Assembly (NCBI GenBank): GCA_902470805.1
Contig: CABRHX010000019.1
Location: forward strand, 1 to 38,619
DNA from: an uncultured Collinsella sp.
Lineage (GTDB): Bacteria > Actinomycetota > Coriobacteriia > Coriobacteriales > Coriobacteriaceae
Reading direction: 5' to 3'
DNA: 38,619 nt
Positions within the stretch are counted from its first letter, which is position 1. Each line of letters starts with the position of its first letter. Positions 1-8,869 of the stretch are shown here, piece by piece. Under the pieces are notes generated by a model that had not been told where the DNA came from, did not search any database, and saw only the letters and a program-made list of their open reading frames with translations. Position numbers and translations under genes: made by a program.

Positions 1-189
1 CGGTCTTTCATGCAGCAGGGGCTCTCAATGTTTTTATGTCCTGCTCATATCGTCTCTGCCGGCAGTTGGGGACGCTCCTTGGCAATTGGCGCATCGGAGC
101 GCTTAGACATACAGTTTTTCGATTCCGTATGTATATATGCGCGCTAATGGGTTATAAAATCTAAGTCTGAACATAGCAGGTCTGCGATT

Positions 190-214
190 CGGCTCGGGCG
201 ACCGGGCCGTTTTT
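190..214 (+). terminator. Terminator-like hairpin in the htpG leader
   Basis: An 8-bp stem (CGGCTCGG with CCGGGCCG, one G-T pair) at 190-209 is followed directly by five T. It ends only about 30 bases before the htpG start codon, which leaves no room for a promoter between them. It therefore either attenuates htpG or sits in its untranslated leader. Candidate promoter elements lie further upstream (TATAAA at 153-158, TATGTA at 128-133) but both have weak -35 regions. No CIRCE or HspR box was seen. Confidence 0.5.
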
Positions 215-244
215 GCGGACGGGGGTAGCGCGAAAGGACTGCAC

Positions 245-2269
245 ATGCGTCAATTTAAGACCGAGAGCAAAAAACTGCTCGACCTCATGATCAACTCCAT
301 CTACACCAATAAGGAAATCTTCCTGCGCGAGCTTATCTCTAACGCGAGCGACGCCGTCGACAAGCTCAACTTTAAGAGCCTGCAGGACCCGAGCGTCAAG
401 ATCGACCAGGGCGACCTGGCCATTCGCGTCTCCTTTGATAAAGACGCCCGCACCATTACCATCTCGGATAACGGCATTGGCATGACCGCCGAGGAGCTGG
501 AGCGCAATCTGGGCACCATCGCCCATTCCGGCTCCGAGGAGTTTAAGACCGAGAACGCCGAGCAGCAGGGTTCGGAAGTCGACATCATCGGTCAGTTTGG
601 CGTGGGCTTCTACTCGGCTTTTATGGTCGCCAGCCATGTGAAGGTCGTCAGCCGCGCCTACGGCGAGGATGTCGCCCATGTGTGGGAATCCGACGGTCTT
701 GAGGGCTACACCATCGAGGACGGCGAGCGCGCCGAGCACGGTACCGATGTCATCCTGACGCTGCGCGAGAACGAGAAGCTCGATGCCGACGGCGAGGCCG
801 AGACCTACGATCGCTTCCTGACCGAGTGGGGTCTCAAGAGCCTGATTCAGCAGTACAGTAACTATGTGCGTTACCCGATCCAGATGATGGTGTCCAAGAG
901 CCGCCAGAAACCCAAGCCCGAGGACGCCGGCGACGATTACAAGCCCGAGTACGAGGACTACCAGGAGCTCGAGACCGTCAATTCCATGACACCGATCTGG
1001 AAGAAGCACAGCTCCGATGTCGAGCAGAAGGACTACGACGAGTTCTACAAGTCCACGTTCCACGACTTTGATAATCCTGCGCGCACCATCAGCTTCCACG
1101 CCGAGGGCACGCTCGAGTACGACGCCCTGCTGTTTGTGCCGGGTCGCGCCCCGTTCGATCTGTACAGCAAGGACTACGAGAAGGGTCTGGCGCTCTACAG
1201 CTCCAACGTGCTGATTATGGAGAAATGCGACGACCTGCTGCCCGACTACTACAACTTTGTGCGCGGTGTCGTGGATTCCGCCGACGTGTCGCTCAACATC
1301 TCGCGTGAGACGCTGCAGCAGAACCGTCAGCTCAAGGCCATCGCCAAGCGTGTGGAAAAGAAGATCACCGCTGACCTTGAGGATATGCGTGACAACGACC
1401 GCGAGGCCTACGAGAAGTTCTTTGAGAACTTTGGCCGCGGTCTTAAGTACGGCATCTACTCGAGCTATGGCATGAAGGCCGATGAGCTCGCCGACCTGCT
1501 GCTGTTCTGGTCTGCCAAGGAGCAGAAGATGATTACCCTGGCCGAGTATGCCAAGGGCATGCCCGAGGATCAGAAGGCCATTTACTACGCCGCCGGCGAC
1601 TCGCGTGAGCGCTTGGCCAAGATGCCCGTGGTAAAGGGCGTGCTCGACCGCGGCTATGACGTGCTGCTGCTGACGCAGGATGTGGATGAGTTCACGTTCC
1701 AGGCCATGCGTGAGTACGTTGCCGCCGATATGCCCAAGATCTACGAGGACGATGCTGCCCGCGAGGCTGCCGAGAAGGCCGTTGCCGACGGTGCTGAGCC
1801 CGAGGTCGAGGATCGTCACTTGGAGCTCAAGAACGTCGCGACCGGTGATCTTGACCTGGCGACCGAGGACGAGAAGAAGGAGGCCGAGGACGCCACCAAG
1901 GAGAACGAGGACCTCTTTAGCGCCATGAAGGAGGCGCTCGGCGACAAGGTCGAGAAGGTCGCCGTCTCTGCGCGCCTGACCGATGCTCCCGCGTGCATCA
2001 CCACCGAGGGCCCGCTTTCGCTCGAGATGGAGAAGGTGCTCCAGAAGGGTCCCGAGGGCGCGCCCGACGGTATGCCCAAGAGCCAGCGCGTGCTCGAGCT
2101 CAACGCCAAGCACCCGGTCTTTGCCAAGCTCGTCGCTGCCCAGAAGGCGGGCGACACCGACAAGATCAAGCAGTACTCCGGCCTGCTCTATGACCAGGCC
2201 CTGCTGGTCGAGGGCGTTTTGCCCGAGGACCCCGTGGCCTTCGCGGCGGCTGTTTGTAACTTGATGTAG
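245..2269 (+). CDS. htpG: Hsp90-family molecular chaperone HtpG
   Basis: Cytosolic ATP-dependent chaperone of the Hsp90 family, 674 residues. The N-terminal GHKL ATPase domain shows its signatures in order: NASDAVDKL near residue 33, DNGIGM near residue 77 and GQFGVGFYSAF near residue 119. Middle and C-terminal dimerisation domains follow. As in other bacterial HtpG proteins, the C-terminus (ending CNLM) has no eukaryotic MEEVD tail. The protein is somewhat longer than the E. coli protein, with an acidic, Lys/Glu-rich stretch around residues 500-560. The ATG at 245 is preceded by GCGAAAGGA at good spacing. The gene appears to be transcribed alone and is followed by a long hairpin at 2299-2369. 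Identification rests on strong family motifs. The physiological client proteins cannot be inferred. Confidence 0.97.
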   Translation: MRQFKTESKKLLDLMINSIYTNKEIFLRELISNASDAVDKLNFKSLQDPSVKIDQGDLAIRVSFDKDARTITISDNGIGMTAEELERNLGTIAHSGSEEFKTENAEQQGSEVDIIGQFGVGFYSAFMVASHVKVVSRAYGEDVAHVWESDGLEGYTIEDGERAEHGTDVILTLRENEKLDADGEAETYDRFLTEWGLKSLIQQYSNYVRYPIQMMVSKSRQKPKPEDAGDDYKPEYEDYQELETVNSMTPIWKKHSSDVEQKDYDEFYKSTFHDFDNPARTISFHAEGTLEYDALLFVPGRAPFDLYSKDYEKGLALYSSNVLIMEKCDDLLPDYYNFVRGVVDSADVSLNISRETLQQNRQLKAIAKRVEKKITADLEDMRDNDREAYEKFFENFGRGLKYGIYSSYGMKADELADLLLFWSAKEQKMITLAEYAKGMPEDQKAIYYAAGDSRERLAKMPVVKGVLDRGYDVLLLTQDVDEFTFQAMREYVAADMPKIYEDDAAREAAEKAVADGAEPEVEDRHLELKNVATGDLDLATEDEKKEAEDATKENEDLFSAMKEALGDKVEKVAVSARLTDAPACITTEGPLSLEMEKVLQKGPEGAPDGMPKSQRVLELNAKHPVFAKLVAAQKAGDTDKIKQYSGLLYDQALLVEGVLPEDPVAFAAAVCNLM

Positions 2270-2298
2270 TTCGGGGATCCGGCACCGTAACTAATTAG

Positions 2299-2369
2299 AA
2301 CGAGAGTGGATAATCTCCCACTTTTGGCTCGAATGCGGGCTTGAAGTGGGAGATTTTCCACTCTCGTTT
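2299..2369. terminator. Long symmetric hairpin after htpG
   Basis: Arms of about 25 bases (2299-2323 and 2344-2368) pair almost fully around a 20-base loop. The base AACGAGAGTGG pairs with CCACTCTCGTT and the upper ATCTCCCACTT pairs with AAGTGGGAGAT, with a two-base mismatch between them. A T-rich run follows. It can act as the htpG terminator, although the stem is much longer than a normal intrinsic terminator needs. Confidence 0.7.
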
Positions 2370-2524
2370 GCTTTTGTACGGAGTAGTCGTTGGGGGCGTT
2401 CTTAAATGACTAGTTGGATTGCTAGTTTGTGCGGGTTGTGGTTTTGGGAGCTGCGGGAATTTAAGATACTGTACAACTGTACGTTAATTCGTCTTCGTAG
2501 TATATTGCTACCGCAAAACTCGAT

Positions 2525-2566
2525 ACCATTGTGCGCCGAGACGCTAAAGCGCCTACGTACAATGGT
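2525..2566. promoter_or_regulatory. Inverted repeat upstream of the YhgE/Pip operon
   Basis: The 328-base gap 2270-2597 holds the htpG hairpin and this inverted repeat: ACCATTGT (2525-2532) and ACAATGGT (2559-2566), with ACGCTAAAGCG in the centre. It ends about 30 bases before the first YhgE/Pip gene, so it may be an operator or a leader hairpin for that operon. A TATATT-like -10 lies nearby, around 2500, but no convincing -35 was seen. Nothing else recognisable occurs in the gap. Confidence 0.4.
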
Positions 2567-2597
2567 TGTCGATAGTACGATTTGATTCAACGACAGG

Positions 2598-5378
2598 ATG
2601 GATGGCCCAAGCGTGAGTCTCGGCAGCAAACTATCCGATGCAAAGGTCTCCTTTGCGATATTCAAGCGCGACATTAAGCGACTACTTGTGAACCCCGTCG
2701 CCTTGGTGGTTACCCTCGGCGTGTGCGTTATTCCCTCGCTGTATGCCTGGTACAACATCGTGGCAAACTGGGATCCGTACGGAAACACTCAGGGTATCAA
2801 GATTGCCATCGCCAACAACGATCAGGGCACCCAAAACGACCTGGTGGGTGAGCTCAACGCGGGTGATAAGGTCGTCGATCAGCTCAAGGAGAACGATCAG
2901 TTGGGCTGGACCTTCGTCGATTCGGCGGCCGACGCCAAGGAGGGCGTCGAGAGCGGTGAGTACTATGCGGCCATCGTAATCCCCAAGAACTTCTCGGATA
3001 ACCTGGTCTCGATGCTCGACGGCAACTACCATCAGCCCAAGCTTACGTACTACGTCAATGAGAAAAAGAGCGCTATTGCACCCAAGGTTACCGACACCGG
3101 TGCAAACACCATCGAGCAGCAGATTAACTCGGAGTTCGTCTCCACGGTGGGTGAGACCGTTGCCAGTATTGCCAAGGATGCCGGAGTCGATTTAAAGGAC
3201 AAGGCAACCCAGGCTCAGGATTCGTTGGCCGGTTCGGTATCAGAGGCTTCTGATACGTTGGGCGAAGTGCGCGATTCGATTGGCGACATGAATGCCGCCA
3301 TCGATAAGACGAGTGGTTCCATTGCCTCGGCAGATGCAGCACTTGCCGGTCTGCAGGGTCAGGCGCCGTCGCTGACGCAGGCGATCTCCCAGGGCAACGA
3401 CCTGCTGGGCGAGGCTCGCGCCACGGCGGGTAACTCTGTCGCCTCGCTCTCCAAGGCGCTCTCGGAAGGCAGCCTTGCGCTCACCAAGACGTCAGCCTCC
3501 GCGAACGCTGCGATTGGCAAGCTGACGGGCACGATCACATCTACGACCACCCGCATCGACAACTCGCTCGAGTCTCTCCAGGCGACGATCGACCACAATA
3601 AGGCCGTTATCGGGCACTTGGAAATTCTCGTCAATGACACGTCGACAGGTTCCAAGGAAATTGACGCGCGCATTGTATCGACCATCGATTTGCTCCGCAA
3701 GCAGAATGAAAAGCTTCAGAGCATCAAGGACGGTCTGTCTGCACAGTCGAGCGCCATGGCGAATGACGCCGCGGCTGTCTCGGGTGCCAGCGACGCTATC
3801 AATAACGCAATCCAGACCGGTGCGACCAACCTTGGCCAGGCCCAGACGGACCTGGGTCAAAACGCGCTGCCGAAGGCCTCGAGCGCGCTTGATTCATTTG
3901 CCGCCGTCTCGGGTGATCTGACGGGAATCGTGTCTGGCCTCACGCCTACTATTGCAAGTGCGCGCGGTACACTTTCGCAACTCAACGCTACGCTCGGTCA
4001 GGCCAAGACCACGCTGTCCCAGACCGACGCCTCGCTTGCCAAGGTCCAGGACAAGCTCGCCACCGCCGCCAACGACATCGCGGCGCTGCAGACCTCCGAG
4101 TCCATGGGCGAACTGGCCGACCTGATGGGCGTCGACGTCGATGATGTTGCTGACTTCATGGCATCTCCGGTCGAGCTGACCTCCAAGTCGATCTATCCGG
4201 TTAAGAGCTTCGGCTCGGGCATTGCTCCTTTCTACACCAATCTGGCGCTTTGGGTGGGCGGCTACGTGCTCATCGCCATTTACAAGCTCGAGGTCGATCG
4301 CGAAGGCGTTGGCAGCTTTACCGCGCGTCAGGGCTACTTTGGCCGCTGGTTGCTCCTGGTGATCCTGGGCGCGTTGCAGGCCATTATCGTTACGGTGGGA
4401 GATCTGGTCATTGGCGTACAGTGCGTCAGTCCGCTCCTATTTGTGCTGGGCGGCATCGCCATCTCATTTACGTACGTCAACATCATTTACGCGTTGTCCA
4501 CTACGTTTAAACATATCGGCAAGGCAATCGGCGTCATTCTTGTCATCGTGCAGATCCCGGGTTCGTCGGGCATGTACCCCATCGAGATGATGCCCGGCTT
4601 CTTCCAGTGGCTGCACCCGCTGCTGCCCTTTACCTATGGCATCAATCTGCTGCGTGAGACGGTCGGCGGCATGTATTCGTTCAACTACCTGTTTAACCTG
4701 TGCATTTTGGGCGTGTTCTTGATCGTGGCGCTCTTTATCGGCCTGCAGCTGCGTCCGCTGCTGCTCAACCTCAACCTGCTCTTTGATAAACAGCTTTCCA
4801 CGACCGGTATGATGATTTGCGAGTCTAACGACCTGCCGCGCGAGCGCTACTCCTTGCGAACGGCCATGCGCGTCGTGCTCGATTCCGATTCGTACCGTCG
4901 CGAACTGCTCGATCATGCGGTCGCCTTTGAACATCGCTACCCGTACTACATCAAGGGCGGTTTTGCCGCCGTGGTGGGCGTTCAGGTCCTGCTCTTTGTC
5001 CTGTCGACGGTTCTCGATATCGACAATAACGGCAAGATCATCCTGCTTGTCATTTGGATCATCTCGGTTATTGCCATCTGCGGCTGGCTTATCAATATCG
5101 AATATATCCGCGCGAGCCTCAATACCCAGATGCGCATCTCGGCGCTTTCCGATGAGGACCTGCGTCGCGAGATGTGCGAGCACACGGCCGCCATTCCTGC
5201 CGCCCGCCGCATGTTTGGCCTCAACGCCAGCGAGCGTGGTGCCAAGGGTGGCGATCAGTCCACGGGCCGCTTGCCGCATATAGGCTCGCACCATAAATCT
5301 CAGGGCAGCGACAGCTCAGCCACAAATGATGGAGATACCACCCCGCTTGGCAAGCACTCCAAAGGAGGTGAGGCATAA
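2598..5378 (+). CDS. YhgE/Pip domain membrane protein (long paralogue)
   Basis: Large membrane protein of the YhgE/Pip family (relatives: lactococcal phage infection protein Pip and Bacillus YhgE), 926 residues. One membrane segment lies near residues 30-53. A long extracytoplasmic, Ala/Ser-rich and coiled-coil-like region spans about 130-520. An ABC-2-like block of about five membrane segments spans 548-720. Unlike its neighbour, it carries a further C-terminal extension with two more membrane segments near 788-840 and a polar tail. Family members have been linked to phage adsorption or to export, but the real transport role is unknown. The ATG at 2598 has only a weak ribosome site; GTG at 2613 is an alternative. 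The gene abuts the next one with no gap, so the two are surely co-transcribed and may form a heteromer (inference). Confidence 0.9.
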   Translation: MDGPSVSLGSKLSDAKVSFAIFKRDIKRLLVNPVALVVTLGVCVIPSLYAWYNIVANWDPYGNTQGIKIAIANNDQGTQNDLVGELNAGDKVVDQLKENDQLGWTFVDSAADAKEGVESGEYYAAIVIPKNFSDNLVSMLDGNYHQPKLTYYVNEKKSAIAPKVTDTGANTIEQQINSEFVSTVGETVASIAKDAGVDLKDKATQAQDSLAGSVSEASDTLGEVRDSIGDMNAAIDKTSGSIASADAALAGLQGQAPSLTQAISQGNDLLGEARATAGNSVASLSKALSEGSLALTKTSASANAAIGKLTGTITSTTTRIDNSLESLQATIDHNKAVIGHLEILVNDTSTGSKEIDARIVSTIDLLRKQNEKLQSIKDGLSAQSSAMANDAAAVSGASDAINNAIQTGATNLGQAQTDLGQNALPKASSALDSFAAVSGDLTGIVSGLTPTIASARGTLSQLNATLGQAKTTLSQTDASLAKVQDKLATAANDIAALQTSESMGELADLMGVDVDDVADFMASPVELTSKSIYPVKSFGSGIAPFYTNLALWVGGYVLIAIYKLEVDREGVGSFTARQGYFGRWLLLVILGALQAIIVTVGDLVIGVQCVSPLLFVLGGIAISFTYVNIIYALSTTFKHIGKAIGVILVIVQIPGSSGMYPIEMMPGFFQWLHPLLPFTYGINLLRETVGGMYSFNYLFNLCILGVFLIVALFIGLQLRPLLLNLNLLFDKQLSTTGMMICESNDLPRERYSLRTAMRVVLDSDSYRRELLDHAVAFEHRYPYYIKGGFAAVVGVQVLLFVLSTVLDIDNNGKIILLVIWIISVIAICGWLINIEYIRASLNTQMRISALSDEDLRREMCEHTAAIPAARRMFGLNASERGAKGGDQSTGRLPHIGSHHKSQGSDSSATNDGDTTPLGKHSKGGEA

Positions 5379-7568
5379 ATGAAGAACATCCTGCATCTGT
5401 TTAAGCGCGATGTCCAAAACGTGTCTCGCTCCGTAATCGGCTTGGTTGTCGTGATGGGCCTCATTATCGTGCCGTGTCTGTACGCGTGGTTTAACATCGC
5501 CGGCAGCTGGGATCCGTACGGCAACACCGGCAATCTTAAGATCGCCGTGGTCAACACCGATGAGGGTTACGAGAGCGATCTGATCCCCGTCGAGGTTAAC
5601 GTGGGCGAAAACGTGACCGCCACCCTACGCGGCAACGAGAGCTTCGATTGGGTTGTGCTTAACGATCGCGAAAAGGCTATCGAGGGCGTTAAGTCGGGCG
5701 CGTACTATGCTGCCGTCGTTATCCCCAAAACGTTTAGCGCCGACATGATGACGCTTTTCTCGACCGACGTGAAACACGCCGATATCGAGTTTTACGAGAA
5801 CCAGAAGGCCAACGCCATCGCGCAGATCGTGACCGAGAAGGGTTCGAGCGCCGTTCAGAACCAGGTTAACGAATCTTTTACCAAGACCATTACGAGCATC
5901 GGTCTTAAGACGGTGTCCAGCCTGCTCGATTACATGAGCACCGACCAAGTCAGCAACTTTATCGCCAACCTGTCCTCGACGCTCGGCGATTCGATTGAGG
6001 ACCTGCAAGACGTTCAGGCTAATGCTTCGTCGCTGGCGGGCATTTTGAGCTCTACGTCCGATTCGTTGACGTCGGCGAGCGGTATGCTCCAGCAGACGGG
6101 TACGGTCGATGAGTCGACCAAGCAGCTGATGGAGCATGCCAAGAGCGGCATCGATGATTCCAAAGAAGCGCTTAAGACGGCAAACGATGCCATCGATGCC
6201 GCAATCGATGGAAGTGCGGGTTCGTTCGACAATGTGTCTGCCGAGTTCGCGAAGGCGTTCGACACCGCAAACCAGCATGTCTACCTTACGGTGTCCCAAC
6301 TCAACGATGCCGCTGCGGCCCTCAATGCGCGCGCCAAGGATATCGATACGGTGGCCGATCAGCTCCGCAGCCTTGCCGACCAGGTGAGCGATGAGAATTT
6401 GAAGGACGGCCTCAAGTCCGCCGCGACGTCGCTGGGCAGAATCGCCGTTGAGTACCGCAACAATGCCAAGGATCTGGCGGCCACCGCGAAGTCTCTCTCC
6501 GATAGCATGGCCGAGGTCAACAACTCGCGTGCCGAGGTCGATCAGGCCATCGCCGATGCCAAGGCCGGCATCGCGGGTGCCAAATCCGATTACGATTCCA
6601 CGTTCTCGGTTAAGGCCGAGGAGCTCAAGAAGACGGTTTCGGGCATTTTGGACTCGCTTGATGGCATCTCGGGCGATCTTGATAGCGCTGTTGCCGGTCT
6701 AACCGATGCATCCGGTTCGCTGGCAAAGGGCCTCTCCAAGGCTGCAAAGCTGGTCAACAAGGCTTCCGATCAGCTGGGTGAAGCGTCCGATAAGATCAGT
6801 GCCTTTAAGGACGAGCTCGACGGTGCCCTTATGTCGGACGATCTGGCCACGATCAAGACGATGATTGGCAATGATCCCGAGGGTCTGGCCGTGTCGCTTT
6901 CCGGTCCCGTCGCGCTCGATCGCAAGCCGGTCTATCCGATCCGCAATTACGGTTCGGCCATGGCGCCGTTCTATACGATCCTGTCGCTGTGGGTGGGCTC
7001 GATCGTGCTGGCAGCCATGATGAAGGTCTCGGTTGACGATGAGCTCATCAACGAGCTCATCCCCGTGCGCCTGCACGAGATCTACCTGGGTCGTTACCTG
7101 TTCTTTGGCGGTTTGGCTCTGCTGCAGGCAACGCTCGTGTGCGCGGGCGACATTCTGTTCTTTGGCATTCAGTGCGACAACCCGCTGCAGTTTGTGCTAG
7201 CGGGCTGGGTCGCGAGTCTCGTGTTCTCCAATATCGTCTACACGCTTACGGTTTCGTTTGGCGATATCGGCAAGGCGCTCGCAGTCGTGCTGTTGGTCAT
7301 GCAGGTCGGCGGCTCGGGCGGCACGTTCCCCATCGAGATGACCGGCCCCGTGTTCCAGGCGATCTATCCGTTCCTGCCGTTTACTCACGGCATCAACGCC
7401 ATGCATGCCGCCATGGCTGGCGCCTACCATATGGAGTACTGGGTTGAGCTGGGTATTCTGGCGAGCTATCTGATTCCGTCGCTGGCCCTGGGCGTCATCT
7501 TCCGCCGCCCGGTCATCAAAGCCAACGACTGGATTATCGAAAAGCTGGAGTCAACTAAGTTGATCTAG
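5379..7568 (+). CDS. YhgE/Pip domain membrane protein (short paralogue)
   Basis: Second YhgE/Pip family protein, 729 residues, paralogous to the upstream gene. Both N-termini share the pattern FKRD, then P-LYAW-NI, then WDPYGNT. One membrane segment lies near residues 15-37. A helical extracytoplasmic region rich in Ala, Asp and Ser runs to about 515 and contains repeated heptad-like stretches. Five or six membrane segments fill 535-725. The ATG begins on the base after the previous stop codon (TAAATG) and is preceded by AAAGGAGGTGAGG, a strong ribosome site. The lack of a gap suggests translational coupling and equal expression. It lacks the C-terminal two-segment extension of its neighbour. 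Function unknown; export or envelope maintenance is a family-based guess. Confidence 0.92.
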   Translation: MKNILHLFKRDVQNVSRSVIGLVVVMGLIIVPCLYAWFNIAGSWDPYGNTGNLKIAVVNTDEGYESDLIPVEVNVGENVTATLRGNESFDWVVLNDREKAIEGVKSGAYYAAVVIPKTFSADMMTLFSTDVKHADIEFYENQKANAIAQIVTEKGSSAVQNQVNESFTKTITSIGLKTVSSLLDYMSTDQVSNFIANLSSTLGDSIEDLQDVQANASSLAGILSSTSDSLTSASGMLQQTGTVDESTKQLMEHAKSGIDDSKEALKTANDAIDAAIDGSAGSFDNVSAEFAKAFDTANQHVYLTVSQLNDAAAALNARAKDIDTVADQLRSLADQVSDENLKDGLKSAATSLGRIAVEYRNNAKDLAATAKSLSDSMAEVNNSRAEVDQAIADAKAGIAGAKSDYDSTFSVKAEELKKTVSGILDSLDGISGDLDSAVAGLTDASGSLAKGLSKAAKLVNKASDQLGEASDKISAFKDELDGALMSDDLATIKTMIGNDPEGLAVSLSGPVALDRKPVYPIRNYGSAMAPFYTILSLWVGSIVLAAMMKVSVDDELINELIPVRLHEIYLGRYLFFGGLALLQATLVCAGDILFFGIQCDNPLQFVLAGWVASLVFSNIVYTLTVSFGDIGKALAVVLLVMQVGGSGGTFPIEMTGPVFQAIYPFLPFTHGINAMHAAMAGAYHMEYWVELGILASYLIPSLALGVIFRRPVIKANDWIIEKLESTKLI

Positions 7569-7769
7569 TTCAGCCACGTAAACGCTGTCGGAACATTGAG
7601 GTCTTCCAGTTTGACACTTTATTATGCTGGATTGCGATGCAACGCCGGTTGTTGCTACAGTAGCGGGGCGTGCCGGGGGTCCGGTGCGCCCTGTTCTTAT
7701 TTGACCATGAGGCGGCATGCGGCTATGCGCGTGCGGACACCACGCCCAGACTGAGCGCGAGGATGCCCT

Positions 7770-8753
7770 ATGGCCCAGAATGCCGTTGATGAAATCGAAA
7801 ACATGCCCGATAGCCCCGTCGCACGGGAGGACCTGGGCGCCGGCGGCACCTCCCGCGGCGCCGGCGCGCGTTCCCCGTTCTTCTGGAAGGTCTTGCTGCT
7901 ATCGGTGGCGGTCATCTGGGGTTATTCCTTTACCACCATGAAAGATGCGCTCGACACCATTCCGGTGTTCGAACTGCTCTATATTCGTTTTCTTCCGGCT
8001 TCGCTGGTTATGTTCGCCATCTTCCACAAACGCATCATCGTGCACTTTAATGCCCGCAACCTTATCGTCGGACTTGGTATGGGCACACTTATGTGGGGCG
8101 CGTACGGTTTGCAGACGATTGGCCTGGCACAGACCACGGCGGGCAAGAGTGCATTTTTGACGGGTACCTATTGCATCCTCGTGCCGTTTGCAAGCTACGT
8201 CCTAAGCGGCGAAAAGCTTACCCGTTACAACTTGGGCGCCGCATTGCTGTGCCTGGCGGGCATTGGCTTGGTGGCGCTCGATAGCGTCGAGTTCAATGCC
8301 GGCGATGCCATTACGCTGGGCGGCGCGGTCTTCTTTGCCATCCAGATGGCGGTGACCGCCAAGTACGGTCGCAAGATGGATATCAACGTCATCACGTTTT
8401 GGATGTTTGTGGGCAATGGTGTCCTAAGCCTGATCTCGTCGCTGTTGTTCGAGACCCAAGCGCCCTTGTCCGTGTGGACGCCGAGCTTTATCTGCGTAAT
8501 GGCCTTTCTCTCGGTGGGCTGCACGTGCGTGGCGCTGCTCATCCAAAACGTCGGCTTGGCGCACGTCCCGGCCTCGACGGGCTCACTGCTGCTTTCGATG
8601 GAGTCGCCATCGGGCGTGTTGTTTTCGGTGCTGCTGATGGGGGAGGCGCTCACCTCGCGCCTGCTTGCCGGCTTTGCGCTCATCTTCCTGTCGATCATTT
8701 TGAGTGAGACGCATTTCGATTTCTTGCGCCGAAAATCTCGCCCGCAATTGTAA
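7770..8753 (+). CDS. DMT-superfamily (EamA) transporter
   Basis: Inner-membrane transporter of the drug/metabolite superfamily, 327 residues. After a polar N-terminus of about 35 residues come ten predicted membrane segments in two EamA repeats. Typical motifs are WGYSFTTMKDAL in the first segment and the signature-like stretch AGKSAFLTGTYCILVPF around residues 130-147. The substrate cannot be told from sequence; members export amino acids, nucleobases or other metabolites. The ATG at 7770 has GCGAGG seven bases upstream. It stands alone between the YhgE operon and an M20 hydrolase and has its own terminator at 8766-8792. The 200-base gap before it has a TTGACA at 7611 but no matching -10 at normal spacing. 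Confidence 0.9.
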   Translation: MAQNAVDEIENMPDSPVAREDLGAGGTSRGAGARSPFFWKVLLLSVAVIWGYSFTTMKDALDTIPVFELLYIRFLPASLVMFAIFHKRIIVHFNARNLIVGLGMGTLMWGAYGLQTIGLAQTTAGKSAFLTGTYCILVPFASYVLSGEKLTRYNLGAALLCLAGIGLVALDSVEFNAGDAITLGGAVFFAIQMAVTAKYGRKMDINVITFWMFVGNGVLSLISSLLFETQAPLSVWTPSFICVMAFLSVGCTCVALLIQNVGLAHVPASTGSLLLSMESPSGVLFSVLLMGEALTSRLLAGFALIFLSIILSETHFDFLRRKSRPQL

Positions 8754-8765
8754 ACAACTTGTTGC

Positions 8766-8792
8766 GCCGCCCTCCCAGGGCGGCATTTTTTA
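8766..8792 (+). terminator. Intrinsic terminator of the DMT transporter gene
   Basis: Perfect stem GCCGCCCT / AGGGCGGC (8766-8773 with 8777-8784) with a three-base loop, followed by A and a run of six T. It lies 12 bases after the transporter stop codon. Confidence 0.92.
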
Positions 8793-8869
8793 TGTCATGC
8801 CTTTACAGTTGTGCCTTGCACTTTACGCTATCAAAGTGCGTGCTGCAAAAACGTTACTGGAGGGCATCT

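Noticed and set aside
100..244. CIRCE or HspR box for htpG
   Set aside because: Neither the TTAGCACTC-N9-GAGTGCTAA nor the CTTGAGT-N7-ACTCAAG pattern occurs.
161..2113. 650-residue open frame on the minus strand opposite htpG
   Set aside because: It is the mirror of a GC-rich, codon-biased gene; its sequence is low in complexity (Leu, Val, Gly, His-rich) and matches no family.
8759..8869. Upstream extension of the M20 hydrolase
   Set aside because: It would translate the transporter terminator; ATG 8870 has a strong ribosome site.
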